A DNA stretch of 64,000 nucleotides from Prochilodus magdalenae (taxonomy: Eukaryota; Chordata; Actinopteri; Characiformes; Prochilodontidae): positions 769,501-833,500 of the forward strand of contig JAMWET010000178.1 in assembly GCA_024036415.1 (NCBI GenBank). The letters run 5' to 3'. The translations under genes and the position numbers were made by a program. Shown here piece after piece: positions 48,289 to 58,908 of the stretch. Numbering within the stretch: position 1 is the stretch's first letter; each line of letters opens with the position of its first letter. Under the pieces are notes generated by a model that saw only the letters and a program-made list of their open reading frames with translations, had not been told where the DNA came from and ran no database searches.

Positions 48289-49514
48289 TTTATTTTTAAC
48301 TACATGATCTTGGATAACAAATGTGTTCATTTAGATCCCGGGAGAATAATAATAATAATCATAATAATAATAATAATAATAATAAAAAACAGATTTTGCA
48401 TTAGCTGTCCATTTCCATGTATTTCCATGTAATCTTAACAAGTAATATGCTGACCATGGCACTTCAACACATGATTACCAAAGCCTGATCGGTGGTCAGC
48501 TACTATACAGAGCGTACAGAAACTTTATACAGACAGAACATAGTCACTACCCTTGCTCAAAAACCTGACCCCATTAACAAAATATCCATACCAATAATTA
48601 TCATAGATGTAACAACAAGAACAGTAATTTCATCTTTACAAACTACAATCACTTTGTAGTTATCACATTTGTGAGAAAACAAAACTGGAATGGCAAAAAA
48701 ATAACAAAACAAAAAACACTAACAACAAAAACAATGTACAACATTTTACACAGCAGTACCGTAAAAATGGAAATAAGGTCAAATTAGTGATAAATACACA
48801 CATCCATTGTCCATGACAGCAATGGATATGACATCGAGGAGGCAAATAATAAAAATCAGTCCATGAGGATCTCTTTTTTAATAACTGATACAATACTGCC
48901 ACCTTCTGGCAAAACACATCATTTGCATGATAAATATGGGGAGAAAAGGAATCACATCTCTTTTGCCCTGACTGGACAATCTGCACCATAATATTGCACA
49001 ATTCATTTTTCATATGGATGTAACAAAATGAGCAAAAGCAAGCTTCTTTTATCTGAAGTGCCCAAGAGAAGCTCTATCTACAGTTTTCCCAAATCTTAAA
49101 TAGTTCTGCTTTCCAAAACAAATCCACGGATACTGATAATGTACATTTAGAAAATTCCAAAAGTTCCAAAAGAGCGGCGTAAAGAGAGAGGGGAGGGGGG
49201 CTGGCGGGGGGGACCGGGGGGATCGCCGTAGATCCCCTGAACCAAAAGTCAGACAACATTACCTTTGGTTACCAAAATAAAGACCAAATAAACAAAGAGA
49301 CAAACATTCAAACAGCAATATTAAATATCTGTATTAAAATCATTTTCTAAAATTCCCAAATCAAAGTGTTGGCACAGAAGCTATACATATAGATTTATTT
49401 CATATAGTCATATATAAACCCAATTTTTTTCTGTTTGTTTGTTTAAATATAAATATAAAAGTGCCTCATCCTTGCGGTCCGCGCAGCGCGGCTCTAGAGT
49501 CCCTCCGGCTTCTG
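48289..49514 (-). other. arid1b: arid1b probable 3' UTR (end uncertain)
   Basis: The AT-rich stretch after the stop contains no other gene. On the minus strand polyadenylation hexamers appear at 49394-49399 (AATAAA, about 120 nt after the stop), 48877-48882 (ATTAAA) and 48289-48294 (AATAAA). Which is used cannot be told from sequence, so the lower limit is the furthest candidate. A C-rich patch on the mRNA strand lies at about 49,189-49,225, and a TAA-type microsatellite lies beyond at 48,345-48,385. Confidence 0.45.
48342..48387 (+). repeat. (ATA)n microsatellite
   Basis: AATAATAATAATC then about nine ATA units and an A run. Confidence 0.95.
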
Positions 49515-51260
49515 TCATGACTTGCCGAGGTGAAAGAGTACTTCACAGATAACGGCCACCACGCTTGTACTAAGCACAGTGGAAATAGCTATGTCCAGTA
49601 GCCTACTCTCATAAAGCACAAACTCAGGCCTGTTCTCCTCCACCTTGGCCAGTTCCAGAAGTGCCTTTGCAGCTCGACACATCATGTTCCCGCTGGGCTG
49701 GTCCATGGGAGGATGCCCCATGTGGAGGAGGCTGTGCGGGTTTTGGTGATACTGAGTCATGGCGATGCCGTCCTCTAGGAAGCCTATGAGGTTGCCGATG
49801 CTGCTTCTTTGCACAGCGATGCCACGAGCTGCTGAGCAGTCCCCTCTGGCCAAGCTGGACAGAATGGCCACCGCCATCTCTCTGTAAACTTGCTGCTTTC
49901 GCTCTCCCACCTGGCGCACCAGCATGGCGAAGAGTTTCTCCTGCCGGCTGAAGGGTGGCGTGGCCAGGATCAAATCAACGTTGCCGTCCTGAACGCTGAG
50001 CTTGCACAAACATTCAAGCACCAGCTTTTGGGGGCTAAGCTGAGAATGTGATCCTGCTGAAGGAAAGGGGTCCTGGGCCTCTGCTGAAGGACACACCATC
50101 CAGTGGAGTAGGCCATCCAGGATAGGAAGGCAGATGCTCTCCGGGTAGACTGACAGGTCCAGCTGTCCAGCAATGTTGGCCAAGGTAACCATAGTGTTCT
50201 CCCTCAGAGCTGCCAAACAGTCCCACCACCATTCGTCCCTGCTGCAGGCCAGGCCCTGCTCTTCCTTGGGGAACTCATCTTTCTCGTAGGTCGGGACACT
50301 TCTCTTCCTCTCTGGATGCTCGTGGTGTAACAACAGCAGGCGCCCGAGGATGAGCACCAGGCCTGGATGCCTTGACATCTCTGAATCGTTTCCAGGGATG
50401 AAGGACAGGCTGCGGATGATGTTGGAGACGCAGATGCAACGCTTGGCCAGGGAGTCCTGCCAGCTGGCTGCTGTGGACAGTGGAGCTTCATCAGGACAGC
50501 GTGGCTCATCCTCTAGCAAAGTGATTCCCTTCTGGGTCTTGTGAAGACGGAATGGGTATGAGGCATCGCTAGAGGTAGAAGAGTTTTCTCCCTCAGAGAG
50601 TGCCCTTGTTCTGGGGCAGAGGACGTCGTCTATCGTTGCAACCCGGCTGTTACCCACTTCCTCGGATTTTAAAGCACAGCCACGTTGCGTACCTTCAACA
50701 CTCTCACCACGAATCTCAAAGTGTGTCTGTATGTGGCTTGTGGAGTCCCCCCCACCTGCTTTCCAGTGAAGTAGGCCACTAGTGAACTCCTGGACATGGC
50801 CAAGCTCATCGCAAATGTCTTCTATGAAGTCGTCTTTAGGCACAATCTTCACCGGCAGCTTATCATACTTGCTGGCCTGTTTGGGTCGAGGTTCAGGAAC
50901 CGAGGATGACGACTGGCCCTCAAGAGGCTCTGTAGTATCCTCAGATTCCTTTACACACCGCTGCTCATCTGTCTCCTCTTTCTCCTGCATCAATAAATCT
51001 TTCTTGTGATCAGCCTCCCCATTTGGGTCTGTGTCTGAGAGAGTCGATGGAGCTTCCACCGAGTCTTTCTGTCCAGATTCCAGAGATTCTGGCTCACAGG
51101 GATTCTCCGGAGTGGGTGGATCTTCCTCTTTCTGATCCTCGAGTGGTCCGAGCAGAGTCTTTTGGCCAATGGTGCCCACCTCATATTCCTCTAGGATCCC
51201 AAAGATTTCAATCAAACATCTTCTTAAATGCTCGACGATGAGCTCAAGAAATCCAGACAA
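49515..51260 (-). CDS. arid1b: arid1b last coding exon with BAF250_C domain and stop codon
   Basis: Acceptor CCCCTCTTAG|TTGTCTGG at 51261, stop TGA at 49515-49517. The first codon is TTG (Leu), mid-protein, so it is not a start. About 581 residues: [20 protein letters not shown], a fish-specific acidic Glu/Pro-rich linker, [113 protein letters not shown] and [20 protein letters not shown], ending EVLFHLGKS. This is the ARM-like BAF250_C domain that anchors the cBAF base module. The linker differs in sequence and length from the Asp/Glu runs of human ARID1B. Confidence 0.97.
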   Translation of the reverse strand: MSGFLELIVEHLRRCLIEIFGILEEYEVGTIGQKTLLGPLEDQKEEDPPTPENPCEPESLESGQKDSVEAPSTLSDTDPNGEADHKKDLLMQEKEETDEQRCVKESEDTTEPLEGQSSSSVPEPRPKQASKYDKLPVKIVPKDDFIEDICDELGHVQEFTSGLLHWKAGGGDSTSHIQTHFEIRGESVEGTQRGCALKSEEVGNSRVATIDDVLCPRTRALSEGENSSTSSDASYPFRLHKTQKGITLLEDEPRCPDEAPLSTAASWQDSLAKRCICVSNIIRSLSFIPGNDSEMSRHPGLVLILGRLLLLHHEHPERKRSVPTYEKDEFPKEEQGLACSRDEWWWDCLAALRENTMVTLANIAGQLDLSVYPESICLPILDGLLHWMVCPSAEAQDPFPSAGSHSQLSPQKLVLECLCKLSVQDGNVDLILATPPFSRQEKLFAMLVRQVGERKQQVYREMAVAILSSLARGDCSAARGIAVQRSSIGNLIGFLEDGIAMTQYHQNPHSLLHMGHPPMDQPSGNMMCRAAKALLELAKVEENRPEFVLYESRLLDIAISTVLSTSVVAVICEVLFHLGKS

Positions 51261-54200
51261 CTAAGAGGGGAACAGAAGCAAAACCACGTCAGAAGCTACA
51301 AAGCTAACGTTAATCATTTATCGTTGTAATAACTGGCATGCTAACTTAATACCTGAGACAGGTTGAAGGATGCTACAGTGCTGTCATCATACAAGAGGAT
51401 GTTGATGGTGTCCAGAGCCCATGTGCTCTCTGCTAGCAGACCAGACTTGAGAGACATCATCACTCGCCAGGCCTCCGGGGTTCCTTTAGATTCAATTAAG
51501 GAAGGTTAAAACACAGTTGTTGTGCAAGTCACTGTTCCACACACATTCCAGCACAGCTTACTTACAGCTTCCATGTTTTGGGAAGGCTTACTTTTTGAGT
51601 TTTTGAAACCTCTCCAAAGCTCAGTCGTTTTTTAATTCTCACAAAGCAGAAAACCTCACTTAGACTCATCAGTCCAGAAACCCCTATTTCACATCTCCAT
51701 CGTACACTGTGTTCTACAGAGCAAACATTCTTTGCTCTCCTTTTCTTGTTGACAGCTTTGGATAACTACACATCCTTTCAGATCCATAGTGGCAAGTTGA
51801 ATGGCTAATTGCTATGATCTTAGGTGTGCAAAATCATAGAGTGAACAATTAAATATTGGTGGATTTAATTTACATAGTGTTAAAGACTTTTAATATTGAA
51901 TATTTGTAAATTTTATATTATATTATAAATTTTATATTTTATATTTAATGGCTGGAAATGTAAATAAAAATATGTATATTGGGCTGTATGATACAGTTTT
52001 TCAGCATTATCATCTTAATGTGCACATCTGCATTAGTCATATCACAGGATGTGCAATGTTAAGTAGGATTAAGTGAATGAATCATGTGATGCTACCACTT
52101 TGTGCTGCTTGATACAAAAGAAAGTCTTGTATTTGACATGTGTGCTTGACTCTGATTTGAGGCTCCTGGGATACTCAGAGAAGAGTAATTACAGCCGTAC
52201 CTGCTTTTGTGGCTTGGTGCACTGAAACCAATTACAAATCATATAGAAAGTTCCAGGAAAGATGGTTCACACTCACAACAGTTTTGAAAAGTCTAAGTCT
52301 TAAATACTTTACAATGAATAATGTTTTCCAAATATTTATTAATATTAATTCAAGTCATATGGCCAAAACATTTTTTCATCTCAATATATATTCAGGAAAA
52401 AGTATATACTATAAATGTATATACTGTTTGATATATACATATATAAAGTTTTTGTCTTTTCATTTAGCATTATTTCAAAATTAAAACATAGGTCCCAAAT
52501 AAGTGAACACAGTGCAAGAATTGCAAGCCATTATTTAATTAATTCTGAGCAATTAATAAATGTTAAAAACAGTGCTAGGAGAAAGGAGCTGGTTAGCGTT
52601 AGCTATGCTAGCATGATAACAGTTCTGCCCACCATAGAACATGTTTGATTCTGGCACTGACAAAAATTTTAGATGATTAAAAATAATGATTAATATACGA
52701 GAGAGTGAAGTCAAGCAAACACTGAAGGGACAGAAAGGAAAACTACACCAGCTCTGTGTTATTGTTAGCTTAGCAAGCAGGCTACTGACCAAAACTAGAC
52801 CACCCATTACACATCATACAGACTTGATTCTAAAATCTGATGCTCTAGTAACACAAATCAAGGTAATAAAAATGATTGACAGTAAAAAAGTTCAAGGCAA
52901 AATCAAATCTGTTCTGTGTTTGGGATAAAGCTTCATTAGCAGGTCAAATGTGCCGCAGCACAGGCCTGTAGCTAATGCAAGCTGATGCTAAAAACAATCC
53001 CAGTTAAAAAAAGAATAGCGTATGATTTAGAGGACAGTATACCGTTTAGAAGACAGCGCACCCACTTAGAGGATAACACAAAGCTGTGTGACAGGTATTT
53101 GAGTAAAGCTGATATTAAATGTGCTCTGTAGAATGTGCAGAGAGAGTGTAGCTCTTTGCCACCACCGCTGAAAAAAACACACAGACCATGCTGGTTCAGT
53201 CTGGTCTCTGTTGGCTTAAGCTGGTATAGTGCTGGTCTGGTGCTGGTTTATCTGGTCACCCAGTTTGGTCATGCCAATTGCCCCACATACCCACATCAAA
53301 ACATATGCTGAGCAGCATACTAGCATCCAAAACTCAGCAAATCTATGCTATGCTAGTATTTATTTCTAGCAGAGGTGGCTAGGCTATCATTCTCATTTCC
53401 AGATTTGTTTCCTGGCTTCTATTTATCTCATTTTATGTAAGTGCTGCCAACTGGTAAGCTCCCACACCACAATGGGTGACCCCTCTAAAACATACGTGGG
53501 TGGAAGGTGTCCATTTATCTGTCCTGATGTGAAAGTAATGAGCACAACCCTGCTGTGGACGTAACATGACCGCGGTGTTGTGGTTATCATCCCAGCCCTA
53601 TCAACCATGCCATTACTTACCAGTGTCTTTCGAGGTCATTTTGCGCCGAGGTTTCAGGTTAGGCTGAGTCCCCTCCACAGACCCCAGTGGATAGTTAAGG
53701 TCTCTCCTCAAGTTGGGTGGCAGCTGGCCTGGCAGTCCACTACCTGATACCCCTGGCATGGGCATTCCTGGCTTGTGCATCTTCATAGACTGCATAAAGG
53801 CAGCTTTATTAGGCGACATGTGTGCTTCCATGGAGCGCTGGAAAGAGCCCGGGCTTGGGTCACGGGAGATATGGTTAGAGGTCTGGTAGGAGGACGGAGG
53901 CTGTCGTGAACTCAATGGGGGCATGGAGTTAGAGTGGCTGGGAATATAGGGTGATTGACGCTGATGCCCAGGCCATTGGTTGTCTACTCTCATTCCATCC
54001 ATGTCATCCACGCGTCCCATGCCTGGATATGGAGAGCCTTGACTAGACGTTCCATGTCTATTGGGGTACGGATAGGGCATTTCTGTCCTTGAGGGCCACA
54101 TGTTGTGCGTTGGACCATCGCCGGTGGATGATGAATGGCCGCCGCTCATCATGCTGTGCTGTACAGGATGCTGCTGAGGTCCCTGACTAGCATTCTGTAG

Positions 54201-57200
54201 TCGGTCCCGGCCATATGCATAAGGGAACTGTGCCTGGATGGGCCTGCGGTCTGGATAATTACCCCCATATTGGCCATACATGTCCGGCTGCGGACCTCCG
54301 TACTGCATTCCATAGACCTCCCCTTCATGCCTCTTTCCAGGGGGACTGTACATCCCATCGAGTGGACGCTTGTAGCCCTGTTAGAATAGCAATAGTTTTA
54401 GTGTTTGTAGTCCAGAATGATGTACATGACGAACAATACAGCACAGTATATGACTACATATAGGATTTATCATGATGGTGAACCTGAACATGTTTAAGAT
54501 CTGGTAAACACGGCAAGTTGAACATGACCAGGAAAGTATCTCACCTGTTGTTGAGGGTACATCCCTGTAGGGTGGACACCATATGGCATAGGGTACTGTT
54601 GTCCAAAGCCATCATGCCTGTGTAGGAAAAGAGTTAAAGAGATTAGATAATAGGATAAAACTTAAATAGGCAGTAAATCATTCATAACTATCTGTATTGT
54701 CTTGGTTGGTGGTTTCCAGTCATTGTCCTGGGGTTCCCCAGGTTCCCCACCCTTTTCACCTGATCAGACTGAAATCAGTGTGTAAGAGACGTGTGTCCTA
54801 CCATACTTCCCCATGCCAGAGACCACATAGAGTGGTAGAGTTTGTCCCAGGACCCACTTTCACTCATCTTTTACTTAACATACTGTCCATGATAGTGTGC
54901 AATGGTCTACCATGATGAAAGAATAAGACCTGCATAGGAGCCTTACCACCATGATACACGATACTACCACCAGAAGTGTGGGGTGCTAGTGTGGCCTGCA
55001 AGTAGCACCTTACTTAGTTGGTGGAACCCCCTCTTAAATTTACATCTAATTGACAGCAGTGTTCAAAATAAACAGGCCTACATGTGTGAAAAAGAATTAC
55101 TAGCTAATCTGTCGTTAGCTTATTGTTAATTCTTTACACCGTCTTATTTCAACATGAATATAATATACATACTAGATTAAAAAGGACCATGAACGTGAAG
55201 ACATCCAGTATAAGCCCTAAAATGGTATGAATGTCTACTACAATTCAAATATGCTGTATAAATTGATTATAATGCTGATCAGTTTATACTGCATATTTGA
55301 TTGGTGTTAGACATGCATACCATAGTAATTATTAAAAATAGGTCAAAATAATTTTACTAATAAGTTGGCCATCGGTTGCTCCGTCTCTCCCGTCCACTAA
55401 GTGAGCAAATGTGAGTGAGAAATATCTAATTACCTTTTAATATATTGTCCAGCCTTTTCAGCTTTAGTCAGAACATGACATCACTCTAGTAAACCCTCTT
55501 GAACTTTTTTTTATTATTGGTCTTATTTTCCATAGGACTGACTTCACTGCACCCATACAACATCACCACAGCACGGCACTGGCAGGGTATTAATAAAGGA
55601 ATGTTATGTTTTTGTTTTATAATAAGCAAACATTCTCATTTAGTTTATTTGTATTTTTACTAGCACTGTACACCGTTTGAAGACAATCAGGGTTCCCTTT
55701 AGGTCAAGCTATTTTATATGTGATGCTGTATGCGTAGTAGCAAAGCTAGACATTTCTGTGAAGCTTCAAATAGTCTCCCCCTCCAGACCTAAAATGACTT
55801 TGTGTCCCCAAAGTGTCCCCTAGTGGACTAGTCCAGGACCAGGATTGGACACTAATGTTTTAGCTTGATAAACGCATGTTTGTCATTAATCAATGAGACA
55901 AAATCTAAGAGCTTACCTTTGTTGATTTGGGTATCTATTAGGAGAGTACATGCTACCATCATTATTGGCATGACCCATGTTGCCTTGATTCCCAGGAGGT
56001 CCCATGTTTCCTTCCATCCCCATTACATGGTCTGATCTGTAACAGAATGGACAGACTAATTTATATAGTGTTAATGATGCAGCATTTACACCAGGTACGT
56101 TATACTGTCATGGCCAAAACTATACAGGAGAAGGAAAAAGACAAAGAAGACAAGAGACAAAGAAACAAGGTGTTGGTTCAACAATAAATGGATCAATAAT
56201 ATAATATAATATAATATAATATAATATAATATAATATAATATAATATTTGGATAAATAAAGGAGCATACAAAAGACATGACTGAATTATTACACAAAGCT
56301 GTAGGCCATGTACTAATGTAGCATTTGTGTGTAGGTATGGTAGGTGTCCAACCTCCGGTCATATCCAGGTCCATAAGGGTACTGAGAACGCTGGCCCATG
56401 CCCAGCCCTGCCATGGGTCCACCAGAGGGACTCCTGCCATAAATGTCCTGCATGCCAGCAGGGGGCATCTGACCTGGCATGCATGACTCTCCACCTGCAG
56501 CTGAAAAAGGGATGCAGTTTAGTGAGTTAATGTTGTCCAGCAGGTGGCAGCAGCCTCCTGAATATAATCAGTTTTACTGAATCCAAGACCTAAGACAGGT
56601 AGAGGACAGAAAATCACTGAGAAAACAAAGAAGTTAGAAGTAAAGACACCCCCCCCCCACCCCCCCAAAAAAACCCAGAACTAAATAGACAAGTGAACAT
56701 CACATAAAGAGAAGAGACTAACATAAACTACAGAGACGTTTAATCAGCTCTATTAAGCCATATCTATCAAATAACACTGGACTCTGAACGCTGCTAGAAC
56801 TAGAGTTACGTAGACCACAATAAAGCACTAACCCTTCCTCATTCCTGCAAAATGGTCCTTGTTGTCAAACTGCAAACTCCTCATCATGGGGTCCATGGGG
56901 TTCATGCTTGATTGATAAGGACCTCCAGTACTCAGTAAATTCCTCTTCTGGAAGGCAGGGTCACTGCCATCTGAAAACGGGTCCTGGATACTTATAGAAT
57001 TACTCCTGTTAAACCAAGGCCAAACAGATTATGTAAATTCAAATAGACATTCAACCAGAAATACATATGCAAATGCACATCTATAGAGATAAGGGAATGT
57101 CATGCATGGTGCTAATTTAAACATATAGAATGCACTTGTGCGCGCGTGATGAATCGTACGAAGCTGATGGAACTGATTTCCCTTCTGTATTCCTTATATA

Positions 57201-58908
57201 ATACGAAGGCTGCAGTTTATCCGTCAGTAACAGTTATTTGTTAAGCAACTGTGACATCTCAGAGAAAATAAATTAATGTTAATAGATGCTCACCCAAGTG
57301 CAAACAAATGGATTAAACAAGTGGAACTGAGCCAGATGATATTGAAAACACAAATAACAACCCGAATTCAGAAACAAGCAACAGTTAGCCCTGCATGTGG
57401 AGTCCCATTCTAATCCTTTTTATTAATATTTTCATAAGTAGTTAGGATGGGGTAGCAAAGGGTCTGGGCAGGGGGTTTGTGGGGAAATGCATACACTAAC
57501 AATGGAAGCAAACTAATTCTACCTCAAACTAATTTTACCTAAACACTGAAAACTGCATTACCACCAGCTCACACTAATTCTACCTAAACACTGAAAACTG
57601 CATTACCACCAGCTCAAACTACTTCTACCTAAACACTGAAAACTGCATTACCACCAGCTCACACTAATTCTACCTAAACACTGAAAACTGCATTACCACC
57701 AGCTCACACTAATTCTACCTAAACACTGAAAACTGCATTACCACCAGCTCACACTAATTCTACCTAAACACTGAAAACTGCATTACCACCAGCTCACACT
57801 AATTCTACCTAAACACTGAAAACTGCATTACCACCAGCTCACACTAATTCTACCTAAACACTGAAAACTGCATTACCACCAGCTACACATATATTTACAC
57901 TGTATGGACACAGAACTGGGTTCATATTTACACTGTTCATTATGCATTAAAAAATTTGCTTTCATGTCATATGGTTGCAGATAAATGTATACAGGTATAA
58001 ATGTGTTAGTCTTTGGGAGATTCCCAGTTTTCAGATGATCTATCATCTTTAAGTCTTTAAGTCTATAAATAAAAAAGCTGAAATGTTAGATGGTTAGAGC
58101 TGTAGAAGATTCTAAACTATCTGCTGAACTGTCTGTTCACTGTTGACAATTACTTCACGTTGAACTGAAGTTCCAGAATCAGTGGTGCAGACCACACCTC
58201 AAGGCAGATAGCTTGAAAAAGCAATATGCGGAAATGATCATAACAGTATATTATTGATTGTTTATTTGACTACTTCTTCAGGGAATTCTTAAAATCCTCA
58301 ATAAAACTGAAAATATCTTTTTGTTCTATACCTGGATAACACTTTACATTAAGTACTGAGTAAATAACATGACGTGATGCTTTAGTTACATGAAGTAATA
58401 CAGTAACAATGTTACCTAATGTTAGTTACATGTTGTTACATGTTACATAATGTAAAACGTTACCTGTAATCATAATGTAATTTCACAATCCATACTGTAC
58501 AATCTATTACTGCATATAAAATTACAATAGTTAAAATGACACTATGTAAAGTTGTTTGTTATTATTTTACAATCTGTAGGGTGTGTAATTATGCTACAGA
58601 TGAACGCGGTGTTAGGACTCTTGCTAGTATCGTGTTCTTGCCCAGGTGGGGAACCAGCACTGTGACTCACTATGCTACACCAACCACTATAGCTGCCTAA
58701 GTTTGTGCACAGGTGAAACACTAGATAGAAACCAATCAAATCTCCGGTGGACAAAGACCATGCTTTCACCTGTTACTCTGCATGCTGTTGACCTGTCCCT
58801 GTGGCGTAGTGGCAGGGGTGGGGTGTTTAAGCTCGTTGGGCATCTCAGGCATAGAGCTGCTGCCGGTAGACTGGGGTGTCTGAGGACCCTGCAGAGAGCC
58901 GGAGTTGG
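49515..58908 (-). CDS. arid1b: arid1b, AT-rich interactive domain protein 1B (BAF250B), C-terminal half, 8 coding exons
   Basis: Spliced gene; coding exons are 58770-58908, 56833-57005, 56353-56500, 55917-56036, 54545-54617, 53621-54377, 51353-51483 and 49515-51260. All phases agree and give 1,095 codons including stop. ARID1B is a subunit of nuclear canonical BAF (SWI/SNF), where the ARID binds DNA and the C-terminal ARM-like domain holds the complex base. Here one sees a Gly/Pro/Met/Gln/Tyr-rich low-complexity linker, then [16 protein letters not shown], the [19 protein letters not shown] block, and the BAF250_C domain. ARID1B rather than ARID1A is shown by [39 protein letters not shown] and [10 protein letters not shown], and by zdhhc14 next door. 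The ARID exons and N-terminus lie beyond 64,000. A 120-nt exon may be alternative. Confidence 0.96.
51353..51483 (-). CDS. arid1b: arid1b exon ([16 protein letters not shown], first core-binding block)
   Basis: Acceptor AATCTAAAG|GAACCCC; donor CTGTCTCAG|GTATTAAG. The exon is 131 nt (2 + 43 codons). It encodes (G)[19 protein letters not shown] and [20 protein letters not shown], then NLSQ. This is one of the most conserved stretches of ARID1A/B, in the first part of the region that contacts the BAF core. Confidence 0.95.
51484..53620 (-). other. arid1b intron (2.1 kb): no gene
   Basis: AT-rich sequence, with TTTATATTATATT-type runs near 51,900-51,960 and a GCTGGT-rich repeat at 53,165-53,290. 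Short open frames here lack splice sites and family signatures. Confidence 0.6.
53165..53290 (+). repeat. GCTGGT-rich repeat
   Basis: accatgctggttcagtctgg, aagctggtatagtgctggtc and tggtgctggtttatctggtc: a short decayed tandem of a GCTGGTnnnGCTGG motif, common in fish introns. Confidence 0.6.
53621..54377 (-). CDS. arid1b: arid1b large low-complexity exon ([19 protein letters not shown])
   Basis: Acceptor TATTCTAACAG|GGCTACAAG; donor GACACTG|GTAAGTAA. The exon is 757 nt (252 codons plus one base). It begins [19 protein letters not shown] and runs through Pro/Ser/Gln/Tyr/Met-rich sequence with [62 protein letters not shown] and [18 protein letters not shown], ending [11 protein letters not shown]. 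These blocks line up in order with human ARID1B. The region is probably disordered, as in the family. Confidence 0.96.
54545..54617 (-). CDS. arid1b: arid1b small exon (HDGFGQQYP)
   Basis: Acceptor TTCCTACACAG|GCATGATG; donor CAACAACAG|GTGAGATA. The exon is 73 nt (1 + 24 codons), too short to stand out as an ORF. It encodes [18 protein letters not shown] followed by MYPQQQ. It corresponds to the HEPYGQQYP...GLYPQQ stretch of human ARID1B. Confidence 0.88.
54618..55916 (-). other. arid1b intron (1.3 kb)
   Basis: Only unique-looking, AT-rich sequence; a stretch near 54,700-54,940 is richer in C but has no exon signature. Confidence 0.55.
55917..56036 (-). CDS. arid1b: arid1b 120-nt exon, probable cassette exon
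   Basis: Acceptor TGTTACAG|ATCAGACC; donor CAACAAAG|GTAAGCTC, both strong. The exon is 120 nt and phase-symmetric, encoding 40 residues that begin [17 protein letters not shown] and end [14 protein letters not shown]. The content resembles the GPEGNM...DSGMYSPSRYPPQQ part of ARID1A. Skipping it joins YDRR directly to HDGFGQQYP, which is the arrangement of the human ARID1B form I remember (YDRRHEPYGQQYP). So both inclusion and skipping are plausible. Confidence 0.85.
56037..56352 (-). other. arid1b short intron with (AATAT)n
   Basis: Between the cassette exon and the tandem-acceptor exon. It contains a perfect AATAT pentanucleotide run of about 54 bases (56,193-56,246). Confidence 0.8.
56193..56246. 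repeat. (AATAT)n microsatellite
   Basis: About eleven perfect five-base units in the 316-bp intron directly upstream (in gene sense) of the 120-nt cassette exon. Confidence 0.95.
56353..56500 (-). CDS. arid1b: arid1b exon with two possible acceptors 6 nt apart
   Basis: It encodes (A)[18 protein letters not shown], then [19 protein letters not shown] and ends [11 protein letters not shown] (split). Two AG acceptors lie in tandem (TTTTTCAG|CTGCAG|): the exon can start at 56500 (adds Ala-Ala, closer to the human length) or at 56494. Both keep the frame. The donor CCGGAG|GTTGGA is weak. The MGQR...YPYG...YDRR block matches human ARID1B. Confidence 0.88.
56501..56832 (-). other. arid1b short intron
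   Basis: 332 bp; contains a C run (56,650-56,668), read as a G run on the transcript strand, followed by A-rich sequence. No other feature. Confidence 0.6.
56833..57005 (-). CDS. arid1b: arid1b exon ([12 protein letters not shown] block)
   Basis: Acceptor TTTAACAG|GAGTAATTC; donor GAGGAAGG|GTTAGTG. The exon is 173 nt. It encodes [20 protein letters not shown], then [20 protein letters not shown] and ends [11 protein letters not shown] plus one base. It corresponds to the DPFSD...FQKRN and NKDPFGGMRK blocks of human ARID1A/B. The donor has T at +3, weaker than its neighbours. Confidence 0.92.
57510..57884 (+). repeat. 45-bp minisatellite, about 8 copies
   Basis: Unit ACACTAATTCTACCTAAACA then CTGAAAACTGCATTACCACC and AGCTC. 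Copies end at 57570, 57615, 57660, 57705, 57750, 57795 and 57840, exactly 45 bases apart, nearly identical; the leftmost and rightmost are partial. Confidence 0.97.
58610..58689 (-). mobile_element. SINE fragment (5' half), minus strand
   Basis: Reverse complement carries GTGGTTGGTGTAGCATAG and the GAACACGATACTAGCAAGAG, TCCTAACAC region of the SINE seen at 43.8 kb; the tail is missing. Confidence 0.65.
58770..58908 (-). CDS. arid1b: arid1b exon immediately downstream of the ARID-domain exons
   Basis: Acceptor CCCTGTTTCAG|CCAACTCC; donor AGTAACAG|GTGAAAGC. The exon is 139 nt (2 + 45 codons + 2). It encodes (A)[18 protein letters not shown], then [18 protein letters not shown] and ends MQSNR. 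In human ARID1B the same block follows the ARID and its PKLQPPSP linker. The preceding exon must end with one base of an Ala codon; I find no convincing one up to 64,000. Confidence 0.93.

Larger units (their letters stand above)
57006..58769 (-). other. arid1b intron with 45-bp minisatellite and SINE fragment
   Basis: 1.76 kb. It carries the 45-bp tandem array at 57,510-57,884 and a minus-strand SINE head fragment at 58,610-58,689. The rest is AT-rich, with repeated GTTACAT words near 58,380-58,470. Confidence 0.65.

Noticed and set aside
49515..51260. Annotation as ARID1A
   Set aside because: [33 protein letters not shown] and [10 protein letters not shown] fit ARID1B; ARID1A has SQLPGLLEL and MMRRAARALL, and its neighbour would be zdhhc18, not zdhhc14.
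57510..57884. CRISPR-like regular 45-bp repeats
   Set aside because: Units are contiguous with no unique spacers, and the DNA is vertebrate; it is a minisatellite within an intron.
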